Below are positions 55,923 through 64,000 of a stretch of 64,000 nt of DNA, piece by piece (the first letter of the stretch is position 1; each line of letters opens with the position of its first letter). Both the position numbers and the translations under genes were made by a program. The stretch is taken from contig NZ_JAKMCR010000001.1 of NCBI RefSeq assembly GCF_022662175.1, positions 1,605,145 through 1,669,144 of the forward strand, given 5' to 3'. The notes beneath the pieces were generated by a model. The model saw only the letters and a list, made by a program, of their open reading frames with translations, did not search any database and was not told where the DNA came from. The DNA comes from Aestuariivivens marinum. Lineage in GTDB: Bacteria; Bacteroidota; Bacteroidia; Flavobacteriales; Flavobacteriaceae.

Positions 55923-58900
55923 TTATTGTCCAACAACTATCTTTTTATTTATCGATCCTGTTTCTGTTTGAACCTTGATTATGTAGCTACCTTCTGAAAT
56001 ATTTCTTACTGGAATTTTTATATCATTTGAAAAATGAACCGTATTGGATATATCCCATTTATTGATTGTTTGCCCCAAAATATTGATTAAATATATTTTC
56101 TTTAAAATTATATTATTGTTTGTTTTAACATGTATTTCATTGGTTCTTTGAAGGTAATTAACTCCTATTTGCTCAAGTAACTCATCATTAGTGGAAAGGG
56201 AATTCTTTTTAGAGAAGGTCACATAAAATCTGTCAAGATACGTACCCGGATCTAAAGTTATATTGAATTCTTGATTATTGATTTTTGTATAATTACCTAA
56301 TAGAGAATCATATATATAGACTTTGGTATTTGAAGGTAAGTTTTCCAATCCGGTTAAATGAATTTCAATTAGTCCTCCAGTTTCAGAAAATATAGCAAGG
56401 GGATATTCCTTGTTTTCATCAAATTCCCCAACGCCTTGAATGATATAATTTTTATCACCAATTCTAAAGAGCATATCGTTCGGGTGGTTTTCTCTATTTA
56501 TGGCGTCATATCCAAAATCAAAACCATCAGTAGCTGAATTATCGGGAGTAAACCCTAATAATAAAGGTCGTTTTGCTCCTTCAGGTGTTCTAAATAATAT
56601 TCGAACCCTTTGTATATCATCAATTTCTTGGTTATTTTGTGGAGCTGGTGTATTTGTTTTTCCTTTCGTATTGGTTTGTTTCATAAACACAGACTCCCCA
56701 CCTTGTTCTGTTTTAAAAACGCGATGTCTATTATGGAAAGTCACATCCCCTGAACCAGAACCAGATTCAACTGCATACACAAAAAAGCCTTGTCCTACAG
56801 GAATATAATAGTCCGGTATTTTATTGGATGATCCAATGCCACTTATTTCATATCCATCAATGGTTATTAATGGTGCCACGGCTTGATTTCCACCAATTAA
56901 AGTTAGTTGTGCATAACCACCTTGATAGTCTCTCAGTACGTGTGTGTTATTTGTATCGTAATGTACCCAAAAGTAAAGGGCTCCATCAAAACTCGAGGAG
57001 GTACCTGGGTTACCACCTGGGATATTGTCCTTAATGAATTTTCTAGCATCAAAGGCAGATGGGTATGGATTTCCAACTAATGCTTCATTGCCAAATGATA
57101 TTGGTGTTGTGATGGTTCCATTATGGGGAAGTCCATCAAAAACATAATTTTGTTCATTTCCAGAGGCACCACTACCTTTCATTGTAAAACTTAGACCTGG
57201 GGTTAAGGTTCCTGTTTCTTGTAAATATTCCCAATTAGCATAAAAGTTAATAGGATTGTTCTTGAATGCCCATATCCAGCGTCTGCTCAAAGTAATACCC
57301 GATGTAGTTGGATTAGCATTATATCCACTAGTCCATTGTAAAGGTAATGGATTGTTAGTATCTGTACCATCCTTTAACACACCGCTAACGTTGTACGCCC
57401 CATTATAAGTAGGACTTACGGGTGAGCTCCAATAATTATAATTATATAAATTAGATTGCCCTTGTTGGTCACGTTCTAAGTGTCCAGAACTAGCAGCGTC
57501 CAAAATACTTTCGCTTACTTGGTTAGTTATTTCCGGCGTGCTTGCATTGTTGTCATGATCATAATACCCGTATTTTTTCTGAATGAGTTGCGATTCACCA
57601 ATTAAATCAATTAACCCATTTAAAAGTAAATAATGTGAAATATTTAGTTCATGTCCAGGATTGTTTTCATCTTGAGTGCCAGTGTTAGTAATTGTAAGTT
57701 CGGCAGTATCTACAAGTAGTCCAAGTAGGGTTAAATCTTGTAAATCTGAAGTAATATTATGCCCTGTTCTTACAATATTCCAATCTATAGGATCTCCATT
57801 AATACCTGTGCTATTTGGGTGGTCCCATACAGAGTGTCCCCACTTCCAAGGAGAAGCAGCATCATTTCCAGTTGTGTTAACGGCATTCCAATTACCATCC
57901 TCATCAGATTCATATGGTAGTGGTGCTGTTTCTTGTTGGGTGGTTTCAATATTGCGCATTTGTCCGTCTGGACCAATTCCAAAAGTTGATGTCAAGTAAC
58001 CTGTTCCCGAGAGTGCAGCAGGTTGAAGCATTCTATAATAACCTGTTAAAGTAGACCAATTTAATCCAGCAACATCAATTGGAACTACTGAACCTCTGGT
58101 AGCGGTTCCGTTACTTTCAATAGTCTGATTCATCATTTGTCGAATCTGTTCTACAGTTAATGCTGTGTTCCAAATGCGTAATTCCTGCATCCATCCACTG
58201 TAGTAATTAACGGGGTTTGGATTACCACCAGCGGGATTTTGATCCATGGCGCCGAGCATAAATTCGTCACTATTTGAGATAGGTATAGTACCAGTTCCCG
58301 AACCTACTTGGATACCATCTACATATAAAATATAATCAGATCCATCATATGTTAGGGCAATATGATACCATCTATTGGTTCCTAAAGCATTAGAAGCCGA
58401 TATAATACCTCCGTTGTTATACCTGAATAAAAGATTTGTGCCTTCTAATCTTAAATCGTATCCATGAGAGAGGTCTGATGCGTCTCTTTTCGAGAAAATG
58501 GTTTGTATAGCATTATTGGCTCCACCGTCATTTTGGGTAGGATCCGGTTTTACCCAGATTTCAAAACTAAAAGGACCACTTAAATTGTATTCATTCTGAA
58601 ATGTTACGTGATCATTGTCACCATCAAAGTCCAAGGTATTACAACCTTCTCCAAATGAAATCACAACAAGATCTTGATCACAATCAATCTCCCAAAGTAA
58701 TTGATAGGTTGTACCAGCTTGACCTGTAAAAATCGCATTAGGATCGGTTATGCTAGAGAAACTACCTCCGGTACCTGATACTATATACCAACTTCCGGGT
58801 AAAGGGGTGCCATTAGAATCTGTTCCTGAGGCATTTAAAACTGTAGAGGTTACACCGCAATTTGCAACACTTAAATCTTGATCAGGGCCTGCATTGGCGG

Positions 58901-61900
58901 TTGTTTCTAAAGGTTGGGTTACATCTATGGATGCATTTTCCGTACATCCATTGGCATCTGTAACATCTACGGTATAGGTTCCAACAGCTAAATTAATTGC
59001 TGTTTGAGTAGTTTGCCCATCACTCCATAAATAGGAATATGGTGCCGTACCACCTGACGGATAAATTTTTGCTGTTCCACCATTTGCGCCTTGGTAACAT
59101 TGTGGTTCATTGAATTCAGTGGATAAGGTTAGTACAGTTGGTTGTGTAATGGTTACGTTTCTTGAGATCTGACAGCCGTTAGCATCTGTTGCCACTACGT
59201 TATAAGTTCCAGGAGCAAGACCTGTTGCCGTTTGAGTAGTTTGACTATTGCTCCATAGATAGGTATAAGGTGCAGTACCTCCAGTAACATTTATAGTGCC
59301 GGTTCCATCAGCAGCTCCATTACATAATACATTAGTTTTGGAGGTTGTTGCGTCTAAGGCTGTTGGTTGGCCAATAGTAACACTAGCTGTAGCTGTACAA
59401 TTATTGGCATCTGTTACTGTAACGGAATAACTGCCTGCTGCTAAACCTGTAGCTTCTTGAGTTGTTTGACCATTACTCCATAAGTATGTATATCCAGGTC
59501 CGGGTGTTCCTCCGGCAGGAGTTACTATTGCAGTACCATTGCTGTTACCGAAACAGAGTGGTTCTGTACCAATAGCTGTTGCTGTAAGCAATGGCGGATC
59601 CGTAATTGTTAAAGAGGCAAAATCGGTACACCCATTGGCATCGGTAACGGTTACACTATATGTGCCAGCACTTAAATTAGTTGCTGTTTGTGTAGTTTGC
59701 CCATTGGACCAAGCATAGGTATAAGGTGCTGTTCCACCGGAAACATTAACCTGGGCATACCCGTTAGAACCACCATGACATGGAGGCACATTAGGATCAA
59801 AACTATCTATGGTTAATTCAGGTGGTTCCCCAACCGTTACAGAGGTTGTAAAGGTATAGGGGTCTGAAACATCCATTTCTAAATCCGGATCATAAGTCAC
59901 GTTAGAATCTGTAACAGTAACTGTATAAGTACCCGGGCTTAGACCTGTTTGATCTTTAGCAGTTGGATTTAAACCACTGCCATCGTTGGTAGTCCATAGA
60001 TATGTGTACGGAGGTGTACCTCCAAAGGCATCTACAGTAGCTGTACCATTATTGGTTCCAGCATAGCAATCTATATTGGTTGCAGTAGCAATGGCTGTTA
60101 AAGGTGACCCTACGGCAATATCAAATCCTGGACAAAAACATTTAGGTTCTCTTTGTCCACAAGGAGTTTTAGCTAATTTGGTCCAGGAGATTAAAAATTT
60201 AGATATTTCTATGGTACTACCGCAAACATAGCTGTTGTCTATAAATAAATAGGCGGCTCCCGTTCCAATTTTAACGCCTTCATATAAACATTCTTCAATA
60301 GATTCTACAGTCACTTCACCTGTTAAAGGATGGGTGGTAACATATTCCGCCACTACATTTAGGTTATAATTGGTATTATCCCCATGGTCTAAATAAAACC
60401 AAATATAAACGGGTTCAGTAATAATAGCTCCTGCAGTACCACAGTCTGAAAGTCTATCTCCATTTTGATCTCCAATATACCAATCCAACAGCTGATAATC
60501 TTGTGATACACAGCGGTCACATTCTACGTCGAACTCAATACAAGAATCAATGAATATATCAAAAGAATAACTTACCGTTTGTCCGGATTCGTCTGTAACA
60601 CTAAGAGCAACTGTTTTGTTGCCTCCAATAGTATAAATAACTTCAATAGTTGAATTGTCGTTTACAGTTGTGTAAGGATTACTGGGTGATTGTACATTAG
60701 CTCCAAAATTCCAGGTATAGGTTAAATCACCATAGCCACCTGTAATTAGTGGAACCCCATTCGGGTCAAGTAATCTTACAAATAATCTTTGCAAATCCAC
60801 AGATAAGTTGGGGTCACAGGCCGCTTCATAATCTAGTACAATGTTAATGATGTCTGCAACTATAATCGTTTCTGTAACTTGACACCCTTTGCTATCAGTA
60901 ACGATAACAGAATAAGAGCCTTGACTTAGACCAGTTGCAGTAGAACTAGTTTGGCCATTACTCCATAAATAGGTATAAGGTCCCACACCACCACTAGGTG
61001 TAGCCTCTGCGATACCGTCAGACTGTCCAACACCAGAAGTAACGGTCGTGCTCATGGCTACTGTTAAGGCATCTGGACTAGAATAGGTTATATTTTGTGC
61101 TAATATACAATTGTTGGCATCAGTAATTGTTACTGTATGTGGTCCAGCTGCTAATCCAGTGGCCGTGACTCCGGTTTGTCCATTGCTCCAAGAATACGTA
61201 TAGGGTTCCACACCCCCAGACGCTGTTACGGTAGCTGTTCCATTATTATCTTCAGCACAACCAATAGTATTAGTTGTGTATGTCGCTGTAATAGGAGTAG
61301 GTTCTGTAATGACCACATCCAGTTGTTTTTCACAGCCGTTAGCATCCAAAACCCCTATTGTATGGGTTCCTGCACTTAACCCTGTAAAGGTATTGCTGCC
61401 TTGGTAAACACCATTGTTAATGTTGTATTGATATCCAGGAGTACCACCAGTTGCTGTTACTGTTATGGAACCGGTATTGTCGCCATGACAATTAACATCT
61501 ATATGGGTTTCAGAAATCGTTATATCATCAGGTTCTGTTATCGTGACCGTTGCGGTAACCGGACAATTGTAAAAATCTGTTACCGTTAAAGTATAGGTGC
61601 CGGCAGCTAAACCTGTGGCAGCTAAAGTGGTTTGTGCTGAGGGGTCATCCCATAAATAGGTATAAGGCGCTTTACCTCCTGAAACTACGCCACTAGCACT
61701 ACCAGTCGCTTCTCCATAACATAATACATTTTGCCAACTTGGAATTTCAACTTTTACCCGAGTTGACTCATTTATTGTAACTTCAACAGGATTTGATACA
61801 CAGCCTTGAGAATCCCTAGTTTGGAAGAAATAAGTACCGTCTATCAAGCCTCCAAAATCGCCATCTGTAGTCCAAGACACGATGACATCACCGTACATTT

Positions 61901-64000
61901 GATACTCATATCCGCCGTTACCACCTTGACCTTGAACAAGAACGCCTTTAGATCCGGGCTCAAAACAATTGGCATCCGTTAATTGAACATCTGCTATAAG
62001 TGCTTCTGTAGGGCCAATAAGAGTGGTTGAAATATCTACAGTACAACCATTAGTATCCCTTGTTGTTATTGTATGGGAGCCACCTATTAAATTGTTAAAC
62101 GTGCCACTACTTTGAAATGTACCACCATCAATACTATATTCATAAGGTGATGTACCATTAGCTCCAGCTACTGTTATTGATCCGGTTGGACTATCAAAAC
62201 AGAACAAATTAGTGGATTGATTTGTTATTGTTGACGTTAATTGTGTAGGTTCTGTAATGGTTACCGTACAGGTGCTAGAACAACCTTCGGAGTCGGTTAC
62301 TGTAATTGTATGCGTGCCGGCTGGTAATGCATTAGGGTCTAAACCACCCCAATTATAGGTATAAGGGCCATTGCCCCCAGACCCGCTAACTGTAGCAATA
62401 CCATCAGAGCCTCCAAAACAACTTACGTTCTGAGTTACTGAGCTATTACAAACAACAGGATCTATAGTTATAGTTTGTGTTGATGTAGAATCGTTTCCGG
62501 CATTATCGGTAAATGTCCAAATAATAGTTGTGGTTGTGGTTATGGGGAATGTTGTATTTGGAACACCCGAAATTGTTCCTCCGGTACAATTGTCGGTAGT
62601 TGTTGGTATAGCTGGCGTGTAATCACAACCCCATAATATATTAGTTAAGTTTGGAGCTATGGGTGGAATATTATCAACTACAGTTACATCTGCAAAGCAG
62701 CTGGAAGCATTACCATTAGTATCTGTTACATCTAATCTCACCGAATTAAGACCTAAATCGGAACAGTCAAAATCTTCTTTACTTGCTGATAAATCTACGA
62801 TGCCACAAGCATCACTAGAACCACCATCAATATCTGCTGCTGTTAATGAGCCATTACCATTAGCATCTAAATAAACCGTATAAGCTTGGCAGACCGCAGT
62901 AGGCTGTACGTTATCCTCTACAATTACGGTAACGTCGCAAGTATCTGTATTGCCTCCTCCATCGGTGGCAATTAAAGTTACTGTATTAGAACCTACGTCC
63001 GTACAATCAAAGTTTGATTGGCTTAAGGATAAAGTAACCCCACAAGGGTTTGCTCCATCGTTACTTCCATTATCCAATAAGGCTGGATCTAAAGTATAGT
63101 TCCCGGTATTGTCTAATTGTACGGTTAGTGGAGTTGCTCTGCATATGGCAACAGGATCAATGTCATCAACTACAGTTACGTTGGCCGTACATGTTGATGT
63201 ATTTCCAGCACTATCAGTTACGATCATATCGACTTGCATGATACCTACATCTGTACAGAAGATGTTCATGGTATTCCCTCCATCGGCAAGTGACACATTT
63301 ACACTTCCACAAGCATCATAACTTCCATTATTAATAGAGCTTACATTTAATTTATCCCCTGTAGTATTGGCGCCATCGGAATCGAGTATAATTGTAAAGT
63401 CTTGGCAAATAGCAACAGGAGGGTCTATATCATTTATAGTCACGGTAAAGCTACAGGTATCTGTATTACCAGCAGGGTCTGTTGCCGTATAGGTAACAGT
63501 TGTAGTTCCTACATTAAAAGTATCTCCCGGAGTATGACTGCTTGTAAGTGTTACCGAGCAATTATCACTGGCTGTTGGTGGTGTCCAAGTAGCCGTATTA
63601 CTACAGGTTCCAGAGATATTGTCCAATATAATGTTTGATGGGCAGTTGGTTAATACGGGATCCGTCACATCATCTACGATTACTGTCTGAGGCACTATTA
63701 TGGAGTTGCCGTTACCGTCATCGAACGTCCAGTTGATAGTGAACGTGCCTTGCGAGTTATAAGTTAAAGGGTCTGATGTAGTACCAGTGATTGTTCCGGC
63801 ACAGGCATCGGTTGTTGTTGGGGCAGTAGCTGTTGCAGAACACTCCCCGGTCACGTCTGCAAGGGATGGCGTAACGGGATCCGTCACATCATCTACGATT
63901 ACTGTCTGAGGCACTATTATGGAGTTGCCGTTACCGTCATCGAACGTCCAGTTGATAGTGAACGTGCCTTGCGAGTTATAAGTTAAAGGGTCTGATGTAG
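55923..64000 (-). CDS. giant SprB/HYR-repeat T9SS adhesin, 5' end outside the window
   Basis: At least 2,690 residues of a secreted surface protein. In protein order: HYR-like domains (DNA 62440-64000), seven SprB repeats (60860-62440), a non-repeat Cys-containing region (60090-60860), five more SprB repeats (58905-60090), a LamG domain (about 58060-58640), the long module shared with the neighbouring T9SS genes, and a type A sorting domain (55923-56180). SprB repeats are recognised by C-x-G-...-DG, PYTYLWSNGQTTQTATGLAAGTY and VTVTDANGC. They take their name from the gliding adhesin SprB. The frame stays open to the window edge: the apparent start at 63914 is a GTG inside a repeat, so the real start lies further right. 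Confidence 0.93.
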   Translation of the reverse strand, partial: TSDPLTYNSQGTFTINWTFDDGNGNSIIVPQTVIVDDVTDPVTPSLADVTGECSATATAPTTTDACAGTITGTTSDPLTYNSQGTFTINWTFDDGNGNSIIVPQTVIVDDVTDPVLTNCPSNIILDNISGTCSNTATWTPPTASDNCSVTLTSSHTPGDTFNVGTTTVTYTATDPAGNTDTCSFTVTINDIDPPVAICQDFTIILDSDGANTTGDKLNVSSINNGSYDACGSVNVSLADGGNTMNIFCTDVGIMQVDMIVTDSAGNTSTCTANVTVVDDIDPVAICRATPLTVQLDNTGNYTLDPALLDNGSNDGANPCGVTLSLSQSNFDCTDVGSNTVTLIATDGGGNTDTCDVTVIVEDNVQPTAVCQAYTVYLDANGNGSLTAADIDGGSSDACGIVDLSASKEDFDCSDLGLNSVRLDVTDTNGNASSCFADVTVVDNIPPIAPNLTNILWGCDYTPAIPTTTDNCTGGTISGVPNTTFPITTTTTIIWTFTDNAGNDSTSTQTITIDPVVCNSSVTQNVSCFGGSDGIATVSGSGGNGPYTYNWGGLDPNALPAGTHTITVTDSEGCSSTCTVTITEPTQLTSTITNQSTNLFCFDSPTGSITVAGANGTSPYEYSIDGGTFQSSGTFNNLIGGSHTITTRDTNGCTVDISTTLIGPTEALIADVQLTDANCFEPGSKGVLVQGQGGNGGYEYQMYGDVIVSWTTDGDFGGLIDGTYFFQTRDSQGCVSNPVEVTINESTRVKVEIPSWQNVLCYGEATGSASGVVSGGKAPYTYLWDDPSAQTTLAATGLAAGTYTLTVTDFYNCPVTATVTITEPDDITISETHIDVNCHGDNTGSITVTATGGTPGYQYNINNGVYQGSNTFTGLSAGTHTIGVLDANGCEKQLDVVITEPTPITATYTTNTIGCAEDNNGTATVTASGGVEPYTYSWSNGQTGVTATGLAAGPHTVTITDANNCILAQNITYSSPDALTVAMSTTVTSGVGQSDGIAEATPSGGVGPYTYLWSNGQTSSTATGLSQGSYSVIVTDSKGCQVTETIIVADIINIVLDYEAACDPNLSVDLQRLFVRLLDPNGVPLITGGYGDLTYTWNFGANVQSPSNPYTTVNDNSTIEVIYTIGGNKTVALSVTDESGQTVSYSFDIFIDSCIEFDVECDRCVSQDYQLLDWYIGDQNGDRLSDCGTAGAIITEPVYIWFYLDHGDNTNYNLNVVAEYVTTHPLTGEVTVESIEECLYEGVKIGTGAAYLFIDNSYVCGSTIEISKFLISWTKLAKTPCGQREPKCFCPGFDIAVGSPLTAIATATNIDCYAGTNNGTATVDAFGGTPPYTYLWTTNDGSGLNPTAKDQTGLSPGTYTVTVTDSNVTYDPDLEMDVSDPYTFTTSVTVGEPPELTIDSFDPNVPPCHGGSNGYAQVNVSGGTAPYTYAWSNGQTTQTATNLSAGTYSVTVTDANGCTDFASLTITDPPLLTATAIGTEPLCFGNSNGTAIVTPAGGTPGPGYTYLWSNGQTTQEATGLAAGSYSVTVTDANNCTATASVTIGQPTALDATTSKTNVLCNGAADGTGTINVTGGTAPYTYLWSNSQTTQTATGLAPGTYNVVATDANGCQISRNVTITQPTVLTLSTEFNEPQCYQGANGGTAKIYPSGGTAPYSYLWSDGQTTQTAINLAVGTYTVDVTDANGCTENASIDVTQPLETTANAGPDQDLSVANCGVTSTVLNASGTDSNGTPLPGSWYIVSGTGGSFSSITDPNAIFTGQAGTTYQLLWEIDCDQDLVVISFGEGCNTLDFDGDNDHVTFQNEYNLSGPFSFEIWVKPDPTQNDGGANNAIQTIFSKRDASDLSHGYDLRLEGTNLLFRYNNGGIISASNALGTNRWYHIALTYDGSDYILYVDGIQVGSGTGTIPISNSDEFMLGAMDQNPAGGNPNPVNYYSGWMQELRIWNTALTVEQIRQMMNQTIESNGTATRGSVVPIDVAGLNWSTLTGYYRMLQPAALSGTGYLTSTFGIGPDGQMRNIETTQQETAPLPYESDEDGNWNAVNTTGNDAASPWKWGHSVWDHPNSTGINGDPIDWNIVRTGHNITSDLQDLTLLGLLVDTAELTITNTGTQDENNPGHELNISHYLLLNGLIDLIGESQLIQKKYGYYDHDNNASTPEITNQVSESILDAASSGHLERDQQGQSNLYNYNYWSSPVSPTYNGAYNVSGVLKDGTDTNNPLPLQWTSGYNANPTTSGITLSRRWIWAFKNNPINFYANWEYLQETGTLTPGLSFTMKGSGASGNEQNYVFDGLPHNGTITTPISFGNEALVGNPYPSAFDARKFIKDNIPGGNPGTSSSFDGALYFWVHYDTNNTHVLRDYQGGYAQLTLIGGNQAVAPLITIDGYEISGIGSSNKIPDYYIPVGQGFFVYAVESGSGSGDVTFHNRHRVFKTEQGGESVFMKQTNTKGKTNTPAPQNNQEIDDIQRVRILFRTPEGAKRPLLLGFTPDNSATDGFDFGYDAINRENHPNDMLFRIGDKNYIIQGVGEFDENKEYPLAIFSETGGLIEIHLTGLENLPSNTKVYIYDSLLGNYTKINNQEFNITLDPGTYLDRFYVTFSKKNSLSTNDELLEQIGVNYLQRTNEIHVKTNNNIILKKIYLINILGQTINKWDISNTVHFSNDIKIPVRNISEGSYIIKVQTETGSINKKIVVGQ
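58905..60090 (-). repeat. SprB repeat array 2 (five units)
   Basis: Five coding repeats of about 65-90 residues in the giant gene. Units 2-5 share C-x-G/Q, the PYTYLWSNGQTTQ core and VTDANGC, with near-identical stretches of DNA (CCATAAATAGGTATA-type) between units, suggesting duplication and exchange among them. Confidence 0.8.
60860..62440 (-). repeat. SprB repeat array 1 (seven units)
   Basis: Seven coding repeats of 60-75 residues, more diverged from one another than array 2. Each has a Cys near its start except the seventh, where the Cys position reads VTSGVGQSDG. Each ends with VTDxxGC followed by an ITEP-like linker in most units. Confidence 0.78.
62440..64000 (-). repeat. HYR-like repeat block
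   Basis: Coding repeats of 70-90 residues, each ending in VTVVDDxDP(V/I)A or a close variant, with paired cysteines (NCP...DNCS, ACGxV, DTCxVTV). At least six units are visible. This is the extracellular HYR immunoglobulin-like fold used in adhesion proteins. Confidence 0.75.
63655..64000 (-). repeat. 219-bp perfect tandem repeat
   Basis: Bases 63655-63781 are identical to 63874-64000 (127 bp, offset 219 bp or 73 codons), after which the window ends. The repeat encodes one HYR-like unit (TDPVTPSLADVTGEC to IIVPQTVIVDDV). Identity at every base, including silent positions, points to very recent duplication or gene conversion. Confidence 0.95.

Noticed and set aside
57676..57999. 107-codon open frame antisense to the giant adhesin
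   Set aside because: It lies within the conserved LamG/middle region of the giant gene and has no features of its own.
58905..62440. Regular repeats that could be taken for a CRISPR array
   Set aside because: They are coding SprB protein repeats of about 200 bp, in frame, with no short identical repeats or unique spacers.
63912..63914. Apparent start codon of the giant adhesin
   Set aside because: It is a GTG codon inside a HYR repeat unit (IIVPQ in the neighbouring copy); the frame stays open to the window edge, so the true start is outside.

Overview
The window looks like a chromosomal segment of a marine-type member of the Flavobacteriaceae (Bacteroidetes). The DNA is AT-rich. Most promoters I can recognise have the Bacteroidetes form, a TTG about 19-23 bp upstream of TAnnTTTG, and almost no gene has a Shine-Dalgarno site. 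Secreted proteins carry type IX secretion (T9SS) C-terminal sorting domains. Several gene families are typical of this group: long NusB, DUF1573 lipoprotein, OstA-like protein, DUF349 protein, the mitochondrial-type aconitase, and chained PpiC/SurA folding factors. I see no tRNA, rRNA, CRISPR array, prophage or complete insertion sequence.

Layout. 0.1-12.5 kb is housekeeping: an ABC half-exporter, nusB-DUF1573-yajC, peptidase T, pyrD, a spondin-domain T9SS protein, an HMG-CoA lyase, a porin/FMN-protein/four-helix membrane protein cassette, and guaB. 12.5-18.1 kb holds three successive periplasmic folding factors and a MoxR ATPase. 18.1-20.4 kb holds two tandem acyltransferase-3 membrane enzymes. 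20.5-25.9 kb holds aconitase, MazG, a small membrane protein and malate:quinone oxidoreductase. 25.9-40.1 kb is almost all on the minus strand: DUF349 protein, aroE, two tandem DUF368 (polyprenyl-phosphate transporter) genes, a TPR protein, a class III aminotransferase, an OstA-like protein, purA, a Fur-family regulator, a RelA/SpoT protein and rdgB. 40.2-51.9 kb holds a TPR lipoprotein, hpf and rlmH (convergent), nadC, a BrkB-type membrane protein, priA, an orphan LytTR response regulator, the rpsF-rpsR-rplI operon, a small acidic protein and hisS. 51.9-64.0 kb is a minus-strand surface-protein locus of three T9SS proteins. The last of these is a giant adhesin-like gene that runs off the right edge.

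How the genes fit together. A nucleotide/stringent theme recurs: guaB, purA, rdgB, the RelA/SpoT protein, mazG and pyrD, with the RelA/SpoT, Fur-family and purA genes in one tight minus-strand series. Envelope biogenesis is the second theme: yajC, the SurA-like chaperones, OstA-like protein, the DUF368 pair, the porin, and T9SS cargo.

Most unusual points: (1) the giant SprB/HYR-repeat protein, with a 219-bp tandem repeat identical over 127 bp at the window edge, a cysteine-containing non-repeat region between two SprB arrays, and two adjacent genes that look like shorter versions of its C-terminal part; (2) a histidyl-tRNA synthetase with an in-frame extra segment of roughly 75-100 residues between class II motifs 1 and 2; (3) a porin/FMN-binding/four-helix His-containing cassette with a promoter placed for a near-leaderless mRNA; (4) a malate:quinone oxidoreductase that ends early; (5) an ABC half-exporter with Asp in place of the catalytic Glu and no visible partner. 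None of these is proven to be a new system. All family assignments are from reading the sequence, without database searches.
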